DNA from: Cryptomeria japonica
Lineage: Eukaryota; Streptophyta; Pinopsida; Cupressales; Cupressaceae
Reading direction: 5' to 3'
DNA length: 64,000 nt
Assembly: GCF_030272615.1 (NCBI RefSeq)
Contig: NC_081406.1
Location: forward strand, 400,966,939-401,030,938
The notes beneath the pieces were generated by a model. The model had not been told where the DNA came from. It made no database searches and saw nothing but the letters and a program-made list of their open reading frames with translations. The first letter of the stretch is position 1; every line of letters starts with the position of its first letter. The translations under genes and the position numbers were made by a program. Below, one piece after another: positions 1-11,964 of the stretch.

Positions 1-312
1 GAAGCCAAAGAAGAATTCTACAGGTAGTGAGCATTCCTCCAAGCCTCCTCCTAAGTCTAATTCTAAACCACCATTTCCTCTGAAACATGGGAAATCTTCA
101 CAGTCTGGTGAGTCTTCCTCCAAGATTAAGAAGAAATTAGGAGACACTTGTAGTTTTTGTGGCAAGGAAGGACATCCAGTTTCCAGGTGTTGGAAACACT
201 TAGAGGCTTTAGAGGAAGCCATGCATCAACATCACATCTCCTCACCTTAGGCATCTTCTCCTTCCATAGGGAAAGGTCATGCTCTCACTACTCAAGCTTC
301 AACCTATGGGTC
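1..312 (+). pseudogene. gag: copia-1 gag C-terminus with CCHC zinc knuckle
   Basis: The stretch encodes a Ser/Lys/Pro-rich linker followed at about 149-190 by C-S-F-C-G-K-E-G-H-P-V-S-R-C, a perfect Cys-X2-Cys-X4-His-X4-Cys knuckle that binds element RNA in the capsid protein. A basic stretch precedes it, as is normal for the nucleocapsid end of copia Gag. An in-frame TAG at about 248 lies between knuckle and protease. The start codon is outside the window. Confidence 0.85.
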
Positions 313-1240
313 CACATGGATACTAGATTCTGGTGCTTCTCACCATATGACTCACACTCAGCAGTTGGTTACTTCTCTTGCCTCTTGTGGTACTTCACAG
401 ATTGCAATGGGTAACTCAGTTCAGCTTTCAGTCTTGGGTTCAGGTTCTATCTCTTTGGATGGGGGTACTCTGCAAGATGCTCTAGTTGTCCTTGACATCT
501 CGATGAACCTCTTGTCCATTTATCAGATTTGTCATTCTGGCTCTGGTAAGATAGTTGAGTTCTCACCACATGATGTGATTATTTGGGACCTCCATGACTC
601 TGATTTGGTTGTGGTTAATAGGAGTGTTGATACTGCATCTTGTCTATACATATTTGATGGATTTGAGCCCTCTGTGGGTGTAGGTTCATCTCTTATAGCA
701 CATGTAGATTCAGTGAGCAAGATTTGGCATGAGCGCTTGGTCCATATAAATTATAGATATCTTCAGTAGATGAGTACACAGGCACTTCTTCTTGGGCTCC
801 CACAAATTTCTTGCACTGATGGTGTTTGTCATGGTTGTGTGCTTGGCAAGCATCATAGAGATCCCTTTTCAAAGGGAAGAGCCCCTCATGCTTTGGCACC
901 CTTGGATTTGATTCACAATGATCTCATGTCATTTCCCACTCCTTCTTTTTTTGGGGCCAAGTACGTACTCACTTTTATTGATGACTTCTCTAGATGCACA
1001 TGGGTGTACTTTCTTAAGTACAAGTCTGATGTCTTTGATTCATTTTGAATCTTCAAGACATTTGTAGAGAAGTAGTCTAGTTGTTCTATTCGGTGGATAC
1101 ATATAGATAATGGGAGGGAGTATGTGAATCAGGCTTTCAGAGATTTTTTGCACTGAGCATGCTTTGCAACATCAGTTTACTATTCCCTACACCCCTCAAC
1201 AAAATGGTGTCACTGAGTGAAAGAACAAAATTGTATGATT
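313..1240 (+). pseudogene. pol: copia-1 protease and integrase (broken)
   Basis: The aspartic protease active site reads W-I-L-D-S-G-A-S-H-H-M-T-H at 317-355; D-S-G is the catalytic triplet. The pre-integrase zinc finger follows, with WHERLVHINY supplying the histidines near 725-755 and CHGC at about 827-838 the cysteines. The catalytic core is recognisable by LIDL-type LIHND, FIDDFSR and IDNGREY. In-frame stops occur at 767-769 (TAG), 1046-1048 (TGA) and about 1073 (TAG), and past ~1150 the frame shifts repeatedly, so the C-terminal integrase is only visible in pieces. Confidence 0.85.
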
Positions 1241-1619
1241 CAATCCTGGTCCATGGATTTATCTTTTTGAGCTGAGGTAGTCAATTGTGCCAACTATATT
1301 TAGAATCGGATGCCTCACAAGGCAATTTGACATATGACTCCTGAGGAGGCTTGGTCTCATGACAAGCCTGATGTTTCTTTTTTCGAGTGTTCGGCAATGA
1401 GGCATGGGCTTTTATTATTGATGCTCAATAGAAAGCCATGGAGCGGAAGAGCTGACCCCTGATTTTTATTGGCTACTGTGAGGATGTTAAGGCATACAGG
1501 TTGTTTGATCATGATTCCAGAGAGGTCTTGTTTCAATGGGATGTTCAGTTTGATGAGCGCCTTCCCACAATGGATACCTTGACTCCAGTGTCTATTCCTC
1601 TACCAAATCCTCCCACTAA

Positions 1620-3359
1620 ATCTCTTTAGGATTATTTTGAGGATGATTCTGATGATGGTGCTGATGATCCTCCATTCCCACCTCCACCTGCTCCACCTCA
1701 GATGCCCAAGTGGGCTCACTTTACTATTGAGGTGGCAAGCTCTATGGTCGGTGATCCTTCAGATGGTCGTCGCACCCATTCTTATACTATGGGTTCTAGT
1801 CTGTTGAGTCATGCCATTTCAGATGATCCTTAGAAGTTTTCAGAGGCTACAGGACACCCTGAGTGGGATTGTACTATGGAGGAGGAGTATTCTTCTTTGA
1901 TGAGGAATCATACTTGGGATCTTTGTCCTCTTCCTAAGGGCAAAAAGATGGTTAGGTACCGCTGGTTGTATCGCACTAAGTATGTTGTTGATGGTTTGAT
2001 TGATAAGTAAAAAGCTCATCTTATTGCGAAGGGTTTCTCATAGGTTGAGGGTATTGATTACTTCGAGACATTTGCCCCTATCGCCAAGATGAACTCTATT
2101 CGCTTTGTACTATCTCTTGCATCTTCTCGGGGATGGCCCATTTTTCAGATGGATGTGAAGAGAGCCTTCTTGCATGGGGACCTATAGGAGGAAATCTATA
2201 TGGAGCAGCCTCAGGGATTTATGTAGGATAGTTCTTTGGTTTGCAAACTTTGGTGTTCATTGTATGGTCTCAAACAAGCCCCTCAGGCTTGGTATGAGAA
2301 GATGGATTCTTTCTTTCTCTCCACTGGTTTCACCCACAGTCATTCTAATCACACAGTGTACATTCAGCTTCTTGAGGGTGAGATCCTAATTCTTGTTCTA
2401 TATGTTGATGATCTCCTCATCACAGGTAGCTCATCCTCTATGATTCAGCATATTCAGCAAGCCTTGATGGACCAGTTTGAGATGACAAATCTTAGTCTTC
2501 TGCACTATTTCCTTGGTCTTCGGGTGATTCAGTTTTCTGATGGGATCTACATTTACCAGCAGAAGTATGCTCTTGACATGCTTTGGTTCTTTGGTATGCT
2601 TGATTGCAAGCATTCTCCCACTCCTTTTCAGTCAGGAGTTGATTTGATTACTACTTGTCCCACTCCTTCAGTAGATTATACACTTTACAGGTAGTTGGTT
2701 GGCTATTTGTTGTACCTGACTCACACCCATCCTGATCTTTCCTTTGCGGTTGGCCTTGTCTCTCGATTCTCCCATGATCTTCATGAGATTCATTAGCAAG
2801 CTGCCAAATGTATTTTGCAGTACATTCAGGGCTCTATTTCTCATGGCATTCACTACACATCAAGGGAACCTCACATTGTTGGCTACACTGACTCAGATTG
2901 GGCTGGTGATGTCACTGATCGTAAGTCTACTTCTATCTTTTTTTTTGTCTTGGCTCTAGTCCTATCACATGGTCTTGCAATAAGTACACTACTCATACAT
3001 TATCATCTATAGAGACTGAATACCGAGCTGTTGTGCTCGCTAGTTAGGAGATCTTATGGCTTCGACAGTTGATGACTGACTTTGGTTTTCCTCCTGATAG
3101 TCCCACTATTCTTTGGTGTGATAATCAGAGTGCTATTCATATTTCCTGGAACTCGATAGAGCATCAGCAGATGAAGCACATTAAGCTTCACATGCATTTT
3201 ATTCACCAGTTGATTCAGGATAGTTCTCTCATTCTGGAGTACATTCCCACTGCCAAGCAGGTTGCAAACATCTTCATGAAACCTTTTGCATCACTGCACT
3301 ATCTTCAATTGCACTCTATGCTTGGGGTGAAGGAAGTTGTCCTTGGGGGGTCTTTATGA
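1620..3359 (+). pseudogene. pol: copia-1 reverse transcriptase and RNase H (broken)
   Basis: The RT begins in an acidic, proline-rich linker (about 1630-1730) and shows [42 protein letters not shown] and the catalytic Y-V-D-D-L-L at 2401-2418. RNase H is marked by YTDSDWAGD near 2883-2909, the WCDNQSAIHIS block at about 3114-3147 and the HIKLHMHFI region. Stops include TAG between DP and KFSEATG, TAA and TAG around KAHLIAKGFS, TAG at 2186, 2225, 2693 and 2795. A frameshift lies near 2940-3050 before the last RNase H block. Confidence 0.9.
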
Positions 3360-3560
3360 GGCCTTCCTTCCTTCTTCTTCTTTCAGCATGTTCTTTTATC
3401 TCTTTTGGAGAGGATTTTTTTCCCACTGGATTTTCTTCCTTTTCTCCATTTCATAGAGATTTCATTGTATTTGGGTACCTAATCAAGCCTTGTTGTCGGG
3501 ACCCATCTTTCCTTCTTTCAGTAGTTGTTCTAGGTTTTAGCTTCTCCCTAAGTCTAGCTT

Positions 3561-3569
3561 AAGGGGGGG
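3561..3569 (+). promoter_or_regulatory. copia-1 polypurine tract
   Basis: AAGGGGGGG directly abuts the TG that opens the 3' LTR. It is the usual plus-strand DNA priming site of an LTR retrotransposon. Confidence 0.85.
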
Positions 3570-3748
3570 TGTTGGAGTAATCGGGTCTTTACTTGATTAA
3601 TTAAACAATATTTGTTTAATTCTTTAAGTTCCCTATTATCTCTTTTTACACTTAAGCTAACATTAGGTGCATAATAATTAATTATTTTATTAATTATTAT
3701 GTGCAAGCCTAGATTTTTCCTTTTAGGGTTTCTTGACCTATTAGAGGT
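3570..3748 (+). repeat. copia-1 3' LTR, left piece
   Basis: Starts TGTTGGAGTAATCGGG after the polypurine tract and is cut at 3748 by the gypsy insertion. The right piece should resume at 21215. The U3-like sequence is AT-rich (attaattaaac, aataattaatta). No partner LTR is in the window, so its true 3' end cannot be set. Confidence 0.8.
3744..3748 (+). repeat. Target-site duplication of the gypsy element, left copy (GAGGT)
   Basis: GAGGT immediately precedes the TG of the 5' LTR and recurs exactly at 21210-21214 after the CA of the 3' LTR. A 5-bp duplication is standard for Ty3/gypsy integrases. Confidence 0.93.
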
Positions 3749-5147
3749 TGCAGACACCTAAAAATGGTCAACGCTTGCAAAGTCATAATTTAACATTTGC
3801 GCATTGCCTTATTTTAGGGTTCTTGCATCGCATTAACATTTCTTCTATGTTGCGCACTTGGTCTTTATCATTTGCGAGCATCGAGTCCTTATTCTGCATT
3901 CCTCATTTTCTCACTCTTGAATTAGGTCTTGTCGATAGCAATTTTCAGTCATGATTTTGGTCGATTCTAGTCCTTGTCAATTTTTGTCATTTTGCGATCG
4001 ATTCGTCATCGATCCTTGTCCTTGTCAAATCTCATCATTTTGCGATCGATTCGTCATCGATCCTTGTCCTTGTCAATCTCATCATTTTGCAACCGATTCG
4101 TCATCGATCCTTGTCCTTGTCAATTTTTGTCATTTTGCTATCGATTCGTCATCAATCCTTCAATCATGTCAGTTGGCGCTTATCAATTTGATCTCCTTGT
4201 CAATCTTGGTCAATTTGTCATTTATTTTTGTCAATCAATTTTAATCATTTATCAACATTGGTCCTTTGTCAGTCAAAATCATGATCGAACCTACATTAAT
4301 TTCTTGTTGTCTTGACCTAATTCCTTGTCCTCTTATTTTTAGGGTTTTATGATTTGTTCAGTTAATCCTTTTGTTATTCTTTGTGGGTTAAATAAATCTA
4401 TTTATTTAGTCCTAGGTCTTTTTCATGAATTAATTAATGGATGAAAAACTATTAATTAATTCACCTAATTTCTATTTCATCATTTCTAATTTAACTAATT
4501 CCTAATTTCCACCTCATTTCTAATTTTCCTAATTCCTAATTTCCACCTCATTTTCTAATTTGCTAAATTCAATTTCCACCTAATCAATTCCTCTCTAGTC
4601 TCTCCCTATTTTTGTGCTTCGGTGGAAGCATGAATTTCTCATGTGTCATACCATTGGCATAGCAAGATGTCATAGGCTTTTAGTCCTCTAACTTTTGCAT
4701 TGGCAATATGTCATAATTCATGACATAGAAGGTGTCATAACCTTCTTTCTTCAACTCAATTTTGCCATTTTTGAAATCAATTGCCTAAAATATCAATTTC
4801 ATGCTAATCTTGTCCTCTCTTCAATTTGTCTATAAATTGGATGAGTTTCTTCAATCAAAGGATCGAATCAATCAACCATGCTTCTAGTATCCTCGCGCTA
4901 TCAAAATCAATCTTGCTTCATGCTTTTGCACTTGTAGGTGAGATCCACACAAATCCGCTATTTGGAGGAGAAAGAAGGACAATGGAGGTCAATTGGAAGA
5001 GACATTGGTGATGGATTTTTATGTATTTTGAATGTCTTGTTTTCAATTCTTCTATTGAGTGTAATTAGGATTTATTTCATTGCAATTTGGCTTTTGTGGT
5101 TTGCTAATATCTATTTGCTTTGATGTTTTCCCAATTCCTGATCTACG
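3749..5147 (+). repeat. Gypsy 5' LTR
   Basis: Runs from TGCAGACACC to GATCTACG; the 3' copy has TGTAGACACC and GATCTACA, so the terminal CA is mutated to CG here. A TATA-like box (TCTATAAATTGG, about 4830-4841) followed by tcaatcaaagg marks the probable promoter. It contains four ~48-bp tandem units at 3988-4165. Confidence 0.93.
3988..4165 (+). repeat. Four-unit ~48-bp tandem repeat in U3 of the gypsy LTR
   Basis: Units start at about 3988, 4036, 4083 and 4131. Each contains CATTTTGCGATCGATTCGTC followed by ATCGATCCTTGTCC or a close variant, giving repeated ATCGAT palindromes upstream of the TATA-like box. The 3' LTR has the same array at about 20050-20225 with many CG changed to CA or TG. 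Confidence 0.85.
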
Positions 5148-5151
5148 TTTC

Positions 5152-5170
5152 TGGTGAACCCGAAGTGAAC
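5152..5170 (+). promoter_or_regulatory. Gypsy primer binding site
   Basis: TGGTGAACCCGAAGTGAAC begins four bases after the LTR end. It starts with TGG, the complement of a tRNA CCA tail, and is the expected minus-strand priming site. I could not assign the tRNA species from memory; it is not the initiator-Met site used by the copia elements here. Confidence 0.75.
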
Positions 5171-7169
5171 TAACCCCTTAACCATGTTTTAAGTTCTTTT
5201 GAGCTTGTTTGCAGGTACAAAACTCAAGAAATAGAGTGACTCTAAGCTTTCTGGGCACTTCTACACCTGTGTTGAAGGGTTTTGTGCCTGTGTTGAAGGG
5301 TTTTGCGCCTGTGTCAAAGAGTTTTGTGCCTATGTTAAAGGGTTCTGCACCTATGTCAAAGGGTTTTGCACCTATGTCAAAGAGTTCTGCGCCTATGTTG
5401 AGTCATTCTACGCTTGTGTAAGGCCAGAAACAGAGGTAAAATCAGTTGTTTTTACTTGCAAGTTAGTTTATTTTCATTCTCTTTCTTGCATTTTGGTTTT
5501 TCTTTGATACTAATTCTCTGTGCAGCATCTTGGCATTATGTGTGACGAAGACTAAAAAAAAACCAACTACTAACGAATCTTACATAGGACGTGGTCAAAG
5601 ACTTTTATTAAAACATCTTGCTTGCGATTTTTAAAGTACTTGCACATTTCATTTCTTAAAGGTTAATGAACACCATGTATGCTTTGTCTATTTTTAATTT
5701 AATTACATGTTTTAACCCTTACAACTGGGCCTGCCTCCCAATTTTCCTAGCACTTTGCACAGGCATTGGTGAGAGGGAATGACCCAAAGTGGTGATGGGC
5801 TAAAGCCAAGCTCTTTTGAACCACTCTAAATAACTATGGATGCAACAAAAGTTGTAGACAACGGGTGCTGGAATGGTATTGTGACGATTTATTCGCTGGA
5901 TCAATACCCACCCGAACGGATGCCCTTACTAGAATCTCTTGTTTAGATGCCAAAATCCTTCTATCTGTTAGCTCAGGCATTGTGATACGCGCATGCTGAA
6001 GACACCTCTCATGTACTCCTCAGTTAGAGATAGCAAGTTCTTGGGAAGTGATGCCCCTTGAACTCGAAGATTGGTATGCCCGAGAAGTGAGTGCACTGTA
6101 AGGGGGAGCCAGTGCTACCAAGCTTCTAGCTATCCAGCTGAGTGTTGTATTTTATGGTTAGAGGATTCAACATATATTGCCCTTGCTAGCCATAGGATTT
6201 GTTGTGAATGAGCATGATTGTCTTGGGCCTAAGTCCAAACATCTTGTCTTTTGTGATTGTCAAAAGTTGAATTATACAATTGTCACAAAAACATCATTTG
6301 TGAAACAAGTCCAAACATTGTCCAAACAAAGTTTTAAAAAGAGAACATTCATCAAACAAAGTTCAAAACATTTTCAAAACATGGCTTTCAAACACATTGA
6401 AAAACTTTGTCTCAACATTCATGTCACTTTAGGCTAGGTTTTGCGTAGTCCAACTTAGGTCCTAGGGCATATTGTCATCTCCCTTCATTTTAGTCCTTTT
6501 CATTGCAAGCGTTCTCATTTTGCACTTAGGTTTTAAAATCATTTCCCAAAGTTTGCATTTCATTGTCATATCTAAGATAGATTTCCATTAGGTCTTTCCT
6601 AGGTTGCATTTTGCATATTCCAAGTCATTGGTCTTCGCATATCCTTATCATTGTATTGTCATCTTGTCTTAGCTTCATCTTGTCATATCATATCCTTAGA
6701 TCATTTTCATGATATATCCTAAGTCATTGTCATAATCATTGCCTTCTTGCATTTAGTCTCAAAATTTTAGTTTGTCAAACTTAAAAAAAATCAAAACTTT
6801 GGATGATACCCTAAGTTGTTGTTAAGAAATCTTGACCTTGTCTAAAACTTGTCCTTTTATTAATATCATTTTTGTCAAACCTAGCTTAGTATCCAAGCAT
6901 ATAGGTGAGACATTGTCAATTTGTCCTATTGTCATTTGGTCCTTTGTCCTTTAAGGTCTTGGCTTCATTTCAACTTCCCAAGGTTGAGTCTTTAGGTTTG
7001 CATTCCAAAAAGTTTGTCAAAATCTTGAAAAACAACAAAAACATAGGTTGCATTCTTGCCATAGATTGCATTTTCATTTATTTAGGTTGCATTTAGTTGC
7101 ATATCATACATCATCCTTTTAAAATCAAAAAAAAAAATCCCCCAAAAAATATTGCATTTGCATAGTGAC
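5171..7169 (+). other. Gypsy 5' leader, non-coding
   Basis: About 2 kb between primer site and gag start. Apart from the 21-bp minisatellite I see no conserved coding sequence. The last kilobase is enriched in short TTGTC, CATTGTC and TCATATCC words. Long leaders are common in Tat/Ogre elements and may hold packaging signals. Confidence 0.6.
5266..5412 (+). repeat. Seven-unit 21-bp minisatellite in the gypsy leader
   Basis: Seven degenerate copies of CCTGTGTTGAAGGGTTTTGTG stand head to tail. The period is a multiple of three, so the array is open and would encode a heptad of the type P-V-L-K-G-F-V. It lies between the primer site and gag, which is normally untranslated. Confidence 0.8.
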
Positions 7170-10126
7170 ATGCCTGTTGAAACAAGGTCAAAATCTAAGA
7201 AGATGGACGAACCAACATATCAACCCATTGACAATGTATCAAACTCACAGTTTCAATCTAGTCAATCATTACAAATTGAAGGTTCGTCAAAAACATCATT
7301 ACCACCATATGGAATGGTTCAACTTGGACCACCTCCATTATATGAGCCAGTGTTTGTACCCATGAAACCGGGATTTGGGAGTGTTCCACCAACACCAAGG
7401 GAAAATGCACCTTTTGACTAGAATCAACCAAACCTGCAACATGAAATTCAAACATTACATGAGGAACAAACTCTTTCACAAGGATTTGGTTCAGATCAAG
7501 GCATTCAACAAGAAATAAATCCAAATGTTTTACCAGATTCTTCATCAGATTCCGATGCTTCCGATGATATTGATATGTTCCTTAAAGATCTGAAGTTGAT
7601 AAAAAAGATGGATAAATTCTTGAACAACGTCCTTAAGATGTTTCCACAAAAATATCTTGATATGATGAGTAATGTGACCTCCTCAAATGTGCAAATTAAT
7701 GTGCAAAAACAACAAGGTGGTGAATTGTTAAGTTTCTCTCCACATCCAAATGAAGAAAATGTGCAACAAGAAACTCAACACACCTTGATGAGTAAACGTG
7801 CTTCAAAAATGTTGACAGTGACTATTCCACAAAAGTCACCATTCAAAACAATAAACAATCCATTATTTAATACAACACCTTTAACACAAGATCAAATGAT
7901 GGCCACACAAATGTTGACAGTTTTCCCTCAACAAGAAATGATTCCTCGAATAATTACAAGTGGATCAAAATCTAAAATGCAAGAAAGCTTTACGACTGGA
8001 ATGCCTGATCTTATGAGTGTTCAAAACAATCCAACAATGCAACAAAGTTTATATGTCCCATCAAGTTCAATATGTTTGGCAAATACTCAAGTGCCTGTTG
8101 TGCAAAATATTGTGATAGATCCTTCGATAGTGGCAACACAAAGAGCTACAAATAGTGGTGTGCACCAACAACAAATGTTGCAACAATTGAGGAATGCACA
8201 AAAGGCACAATCGAATGCACAACAACAACAATATCACATTCAACAACACGTTGCAATGTCTTCTGCACCATTACAAGTTAATTCAAACATGCAACCACCA
8301 CAATGGATTGGACAAGCAACACAACAAGTCAATGCAAGTGCCATCCCCCATCTCAAGGAGAAACAATAGAAACCTCCCAAACAAAGTTTTTTGCAAATGA
8401 TGGGATTTACATCAGAACAACAATAGTTGACACAAAGTCAGCAAATTCTGATTCATCAGCATCAACAACAACATGTGCCTCAATATGGGCCAGGAAAAAC
8501 AGGTTATCATACATCACAACCACAATTGATGTCCATGCAATATCAACAACACCCTCAACTGCAATATCAACCAAGACTACAAATGATGATCCCACCACAA
8601 GAAGCACATCAAAAGGGTCAAGGTCAAGGCATGGCACAACCACAGCAACAAGAGTTGTATCAAGAACTTTATATGCCATACACACCAAAGACAACAATTT
8701 TTGAGCATCAACAGCCAATGGAGAGCAGGATGTATCGACAAAGAGTACACCCAAGAGTGAATGATGAACTTCCAAAATCTTCGATACCTGACACATTTGC
8801 ACAACAGCTTGAGAAGTTGCAACGACAAGTCGATGCATTGGAAACCAAAGGGACAAAGAAATTGTACATATATCAAGATTTATGTCCTAATCCATTTGAC
8901 AAGAGCTTGTACATGCCTCCCTTCCCTAAGCATTTTGAGGTACCTAATTTTGAGAAATATAAAGGGAACGGCAATCCAAAAGACCATATTCAAGCATTTT
9001 TTGCAACATGTACTGAAGTGAGTTATGAGGAAACATATTTGATGCGCTTATTCGCATGAAGTCTCATAGGACAAGCCATGGATTGGTATTCGCATTTGCT
9101 AGGGAACATAAAGACATGGTCAGAATTGGCTCAAAAGTTTATATCCCACTTTGCATTCAACATTGATAGTGAAGTGACCATGTAAGATTTATGCAACACC
9201 AAGCAAAAGCAAGGTGAACCATTAATGACTTTCTTGCAAAGATGGCAAAGCTTGTATAGTCGTTCTTCCCTAGATATACCTGAAGAACAACAAGTAAACT
9301 TATTTATTCAAAATTTGGTCCCAAAAATGATGTATGAACTCAAATTGAAAAGTCCCAGTACCATTGAGAAACTCATTAAGAAAGGGATGAACATTGAAAC
9401 TACTCTTGTAGCTAAGGGACTCATTAAACTCAACAAAGATAGTGATAACACAAACAATTCTGGGGAGAAAAATAGATTTTGGTACAAAAACAAGAATGTC
9501 ATTAATGATGGAGTTGTCGACGCAAGAGCGGTGAATGCAAATCAACCCACGTTCACAATAAAGAAATTGAGTGCTCCTAATATGTCAGCTATGGAACAAA
9601 ATCAAACACCAGCAAGCAATGTTACTCAATAGCTGCAATACCAACAATATACTCAACAATATAATCAACAACAAGGTTAGCAACAAAATCAGAAACGAAA
9701 ACCTTTCCAATCAAGGGATGGGCCTCCTCGATAGTTTACACCATTGGGAGAGCCTATTGAGTTAGTAATGAAACAATTAATACAAGCAAATTTTATCAAG
9801 TTACCAGATATCAAGGAAGAACCATTGGTAAAGCCGCATTGGTGGAATGATAATGCATATTGTGAATACCATCGGTCAAAAGGACATAAAACCGCATCGT
9901 ATTTTCAATTGAAACATATGATTCAAGACTTGTTAGATCAAGGAGTAATTGAGGTAGACCCACCCAATGCGACCTCTAACACTGATCATACAATTTTCAA
10001 AACTCCTTTGCTTGATCATGACAAGGGTAAAGCATCTTCTTCAAACTCTACCCAAACAATGAATCTTAATTATGCAAATAATGGTTATAACAATGTCATC
10101 AATTGTTTTCGAGTGTCAAATGAGTA
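7170..10126 (+). pseudogene. gag: Gypsy gag polyprotein (one frame, interrupted by stops)
   Basis: I place the start at ATG 7170 (MPVETRSKSKK), the first ATG of the long frame. The first ~500 codons are Gln/Asn/Pro/Met-rich and disordered-looking, unusually long for Gag. The capsid region is at about 8880-9420 (PPFPKHFEVPNF, GQAMDWYSHL, TFLQRWQSLYSR). The Tat-type zinc motif YCEYHRSKGHKTASYFQLK lies at about 9858-9915, with the last Cys replaced by Tyr. Stops are at 7419, 8367, 8424, 9057, 9183, 9630, 9678 and 9732, mostly TAG next to Gln-rich sequence, so most are probably CAG-to-TAG. There is no frameshift across 985 codons. Confidence 0.88.
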
Positions 10127-10880
10127 AGTTTCCACCATAAGATTAAAGGGACAAGATCTTTCTTGCGCAGTCACCACTCGTTGATCCAAAATAGTCCTGA
10201 AAGGAGCTCCTGCAATTCCTCCCAAATCAACTCCTATGAGTCAATATAATCTCCTAGATCATCTGGGGAAGACACCGATACAAATATCAATTCTTGAGTT
10301 GTTGAAAATGTCCCCTATGCATCACACAATCCTAGATAAAGCTTTAACTGAGTCCACTATCTTGACAGACATTGATGTTGACTAGTTTCAAGCCCGAATT
10401 GGACATCTAGCTATTTCCCAACACGTCACCTTTTCTGATAATGATATTTCTCCTAATAAGCTCCCTCATAATGATCCTTTACATCTTGAAGTCTTTGTCC
10501 ATAATTGCAAGATCCAATGAGTCTTGATAGATGGCGGAGCAGGTCTTAGCATCTGTACCTTGAGAGTGGTCATTGGTCTTGGTTATATAGAAAATGACAT
10601 TGATTCTTCTAGAAGAATAACAATCAAAGCATATGATGATGCTGAGCATCCATCTAAAGGGGTAATTTCATTGCCTATCAGAGTCGGTCCAGTGACAAAA
10701 AACACTTTCCTACAGGTCCTAGACCTCGATCTCCCTTACAATATGATTCTTGGTCGTCCGTGGATCCACACAATGAAAGCAGTTCCATCTACTTATCATC
10801 AGTGTTTAAAATATCCCTACAATGGGACTGAGATAACAATTCTAGGAGATCGTAATCCATTTCAATTTGTGCTAATCTAA
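10127..10880 (+). pseudogene. pol: Gypsy aspartic protease
   Basis: Continues in the gag frame. The active-site loop is V-L-I-D-G-G-A-G-L-S-I-C-T-L at about 10522-10563; D-G-G/A is the form usual for the Tat lineage rather than D-T-G. The flap and second half are seen in SLPIRVGPVTKNTFLQVL and NMILGRPWIHTMKAVPSTYHQ near 10740-10800. Stops fall before it (about 10182 TGA, 10383 TAG, 10518 TGA) and it ends with TAA at 10878. The protease cuts the Gag-Pol polyprotein within the particle. Confidence 0.88.
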
Positions 10881-10936
10881 AGGATTCCCCGAAACAACAA
10901 GTCCTAGTCAATAGAGAAGCCCACTCACATAATTAT

Positions 10937-11839
10937 GTGGATCCTAATGAATTGTTAGATGTTGTCAAAGGAAAATTGAAGATACAGGACCAAGGATGCA
11001 GAGAGTATTCAATGGCTCAAACATTCCTCATTGGGAATTTACCAATATCTCCAAAATCACATGGCAAACCACATTTGTTGCAAAAGGAACCTAAGATAGT
11101 CATTCAATATCAGCCCCCCACTACATTTACAAAATGGGGTGAACTTAACAAAGAAACTTTGGATGATGATGTAATAGATTGGCTTTATAAGGATCCAACT
11201 GATACACCACCTATCAAGTTGCCAGTGGAGTGGTACGGAAAAGGGTTTACTATACTACAAAAAAAGGGATATGATGGTTGCAATGGTTTGGGTCCTGATA
11301 AGAAAGGAAGACTAGAACCTATTATACCTAAGATCCAACATCCAACTTTAGGGTTAGGTTTTGTACCATTGCGAATTGGACCCTCATCCACCAAAGTGAC
11401 CACGTGTGGAAAGGGGTGTGACTTTGATGATGAAACAACACCTGAGGATACCCAACTTGAAATTGATTCTAATGAATGGGAGTGGAGTTCTTTTTCTTCT
11501 AGCTCCTATGCCCTTGAAAATGTTTTCCTTGACCCTGATGATTTGCCCATGGAAGACAAACATGAAATAATTCCCCCTCCCAAAACATGTCCTAATGCTT
11601 GGATAGAGTCATTCTAGGACCCAAGTTCTGAATTAGATATGAGCAGTTCAGACAGTGATACTATGGACATTCTTATCCTTACCATCTCATCCCTAACTCT
11701 CCTTAAAACCGATGATGATCTACCCCTTGTCTATCCACAGGTTATCCAACATGACCAACAAGAACCACTCAAATTAGATTGTTTTCAAAATGACGAAGAA
11801 ATTGCAGAATTCCTTGGACTATGGGAAGGCATACCATGA
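10937..11839 (+). pseudogene. pol: Gypsy pol linker with G-patch domain
   Basis: Lies in a different frame from the protease (a shift between 10880 and 10937). At about 11230-11330 the residues GKGFTILQKKGYDGCNGLG followed by PDKKGR match a G-patch, the glycine-rich RNA-binding module; retroviral-type proteases of some elements carry a C-terminal G-patch. The rest is acidic (EWEWSSFSSSSYALENVF, DPDDLPMED). Stops at 11615 (TAG) and 11837 (TGA). A second shift separates it from RT. The ordering protease, G-patch, RT is clear. Confidence 0.8.
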
Positions 11840-11964
11840 GGCAATCATAAGGTAGGGTTTTCTATTGATTTAGATTCCACAACATATTTTGGGGAGTCAA
11901 CTCCATCTTCTAGTCATAAAAATGAAAAAGAAAAAGAAAAAGTAAAAATCAAAAGAATGGGTCT

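Larger units (their letters stand above)
1..3748 (+). mobile_element. Ty1/copia element 'copia-1', 3' portion with split 3' LTR
   Basis: Order of coding remnants is gag zinc knuckle, protease, integrase, reverse transcriptase, RNase H, polypurine tract, LTR. Integrase before RT defines Ty1/copia. The 5' LTR and most of gag lie upstream of the window. The 3' LTR starts at 3570 with TGTTGGAGTAATCGGG and is interrupted at 3748 by a 17.5 kb gypsy element, resuming at 21215. The reading frame is broken by many stops, mostly TAG, plus several frameshifts in the integrase, so the copy is dead. Age is older than the gypsy element nested in it. Confidence 0.93.

Noticed and set aside
3988-4165. Regularly spaced repeats resembling a CRISPR array
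   Set aside because: Units are head-to-tail with no unique spacers, lie in an LTR, and the DNA is plant nuclear.
3950-4315. Two overlapping plus-strand open frames in the LTR (also at 20013-20377)
   Set aside because: They arise from the 48-bp tandem units, which are open in more than one frame; located in U3.
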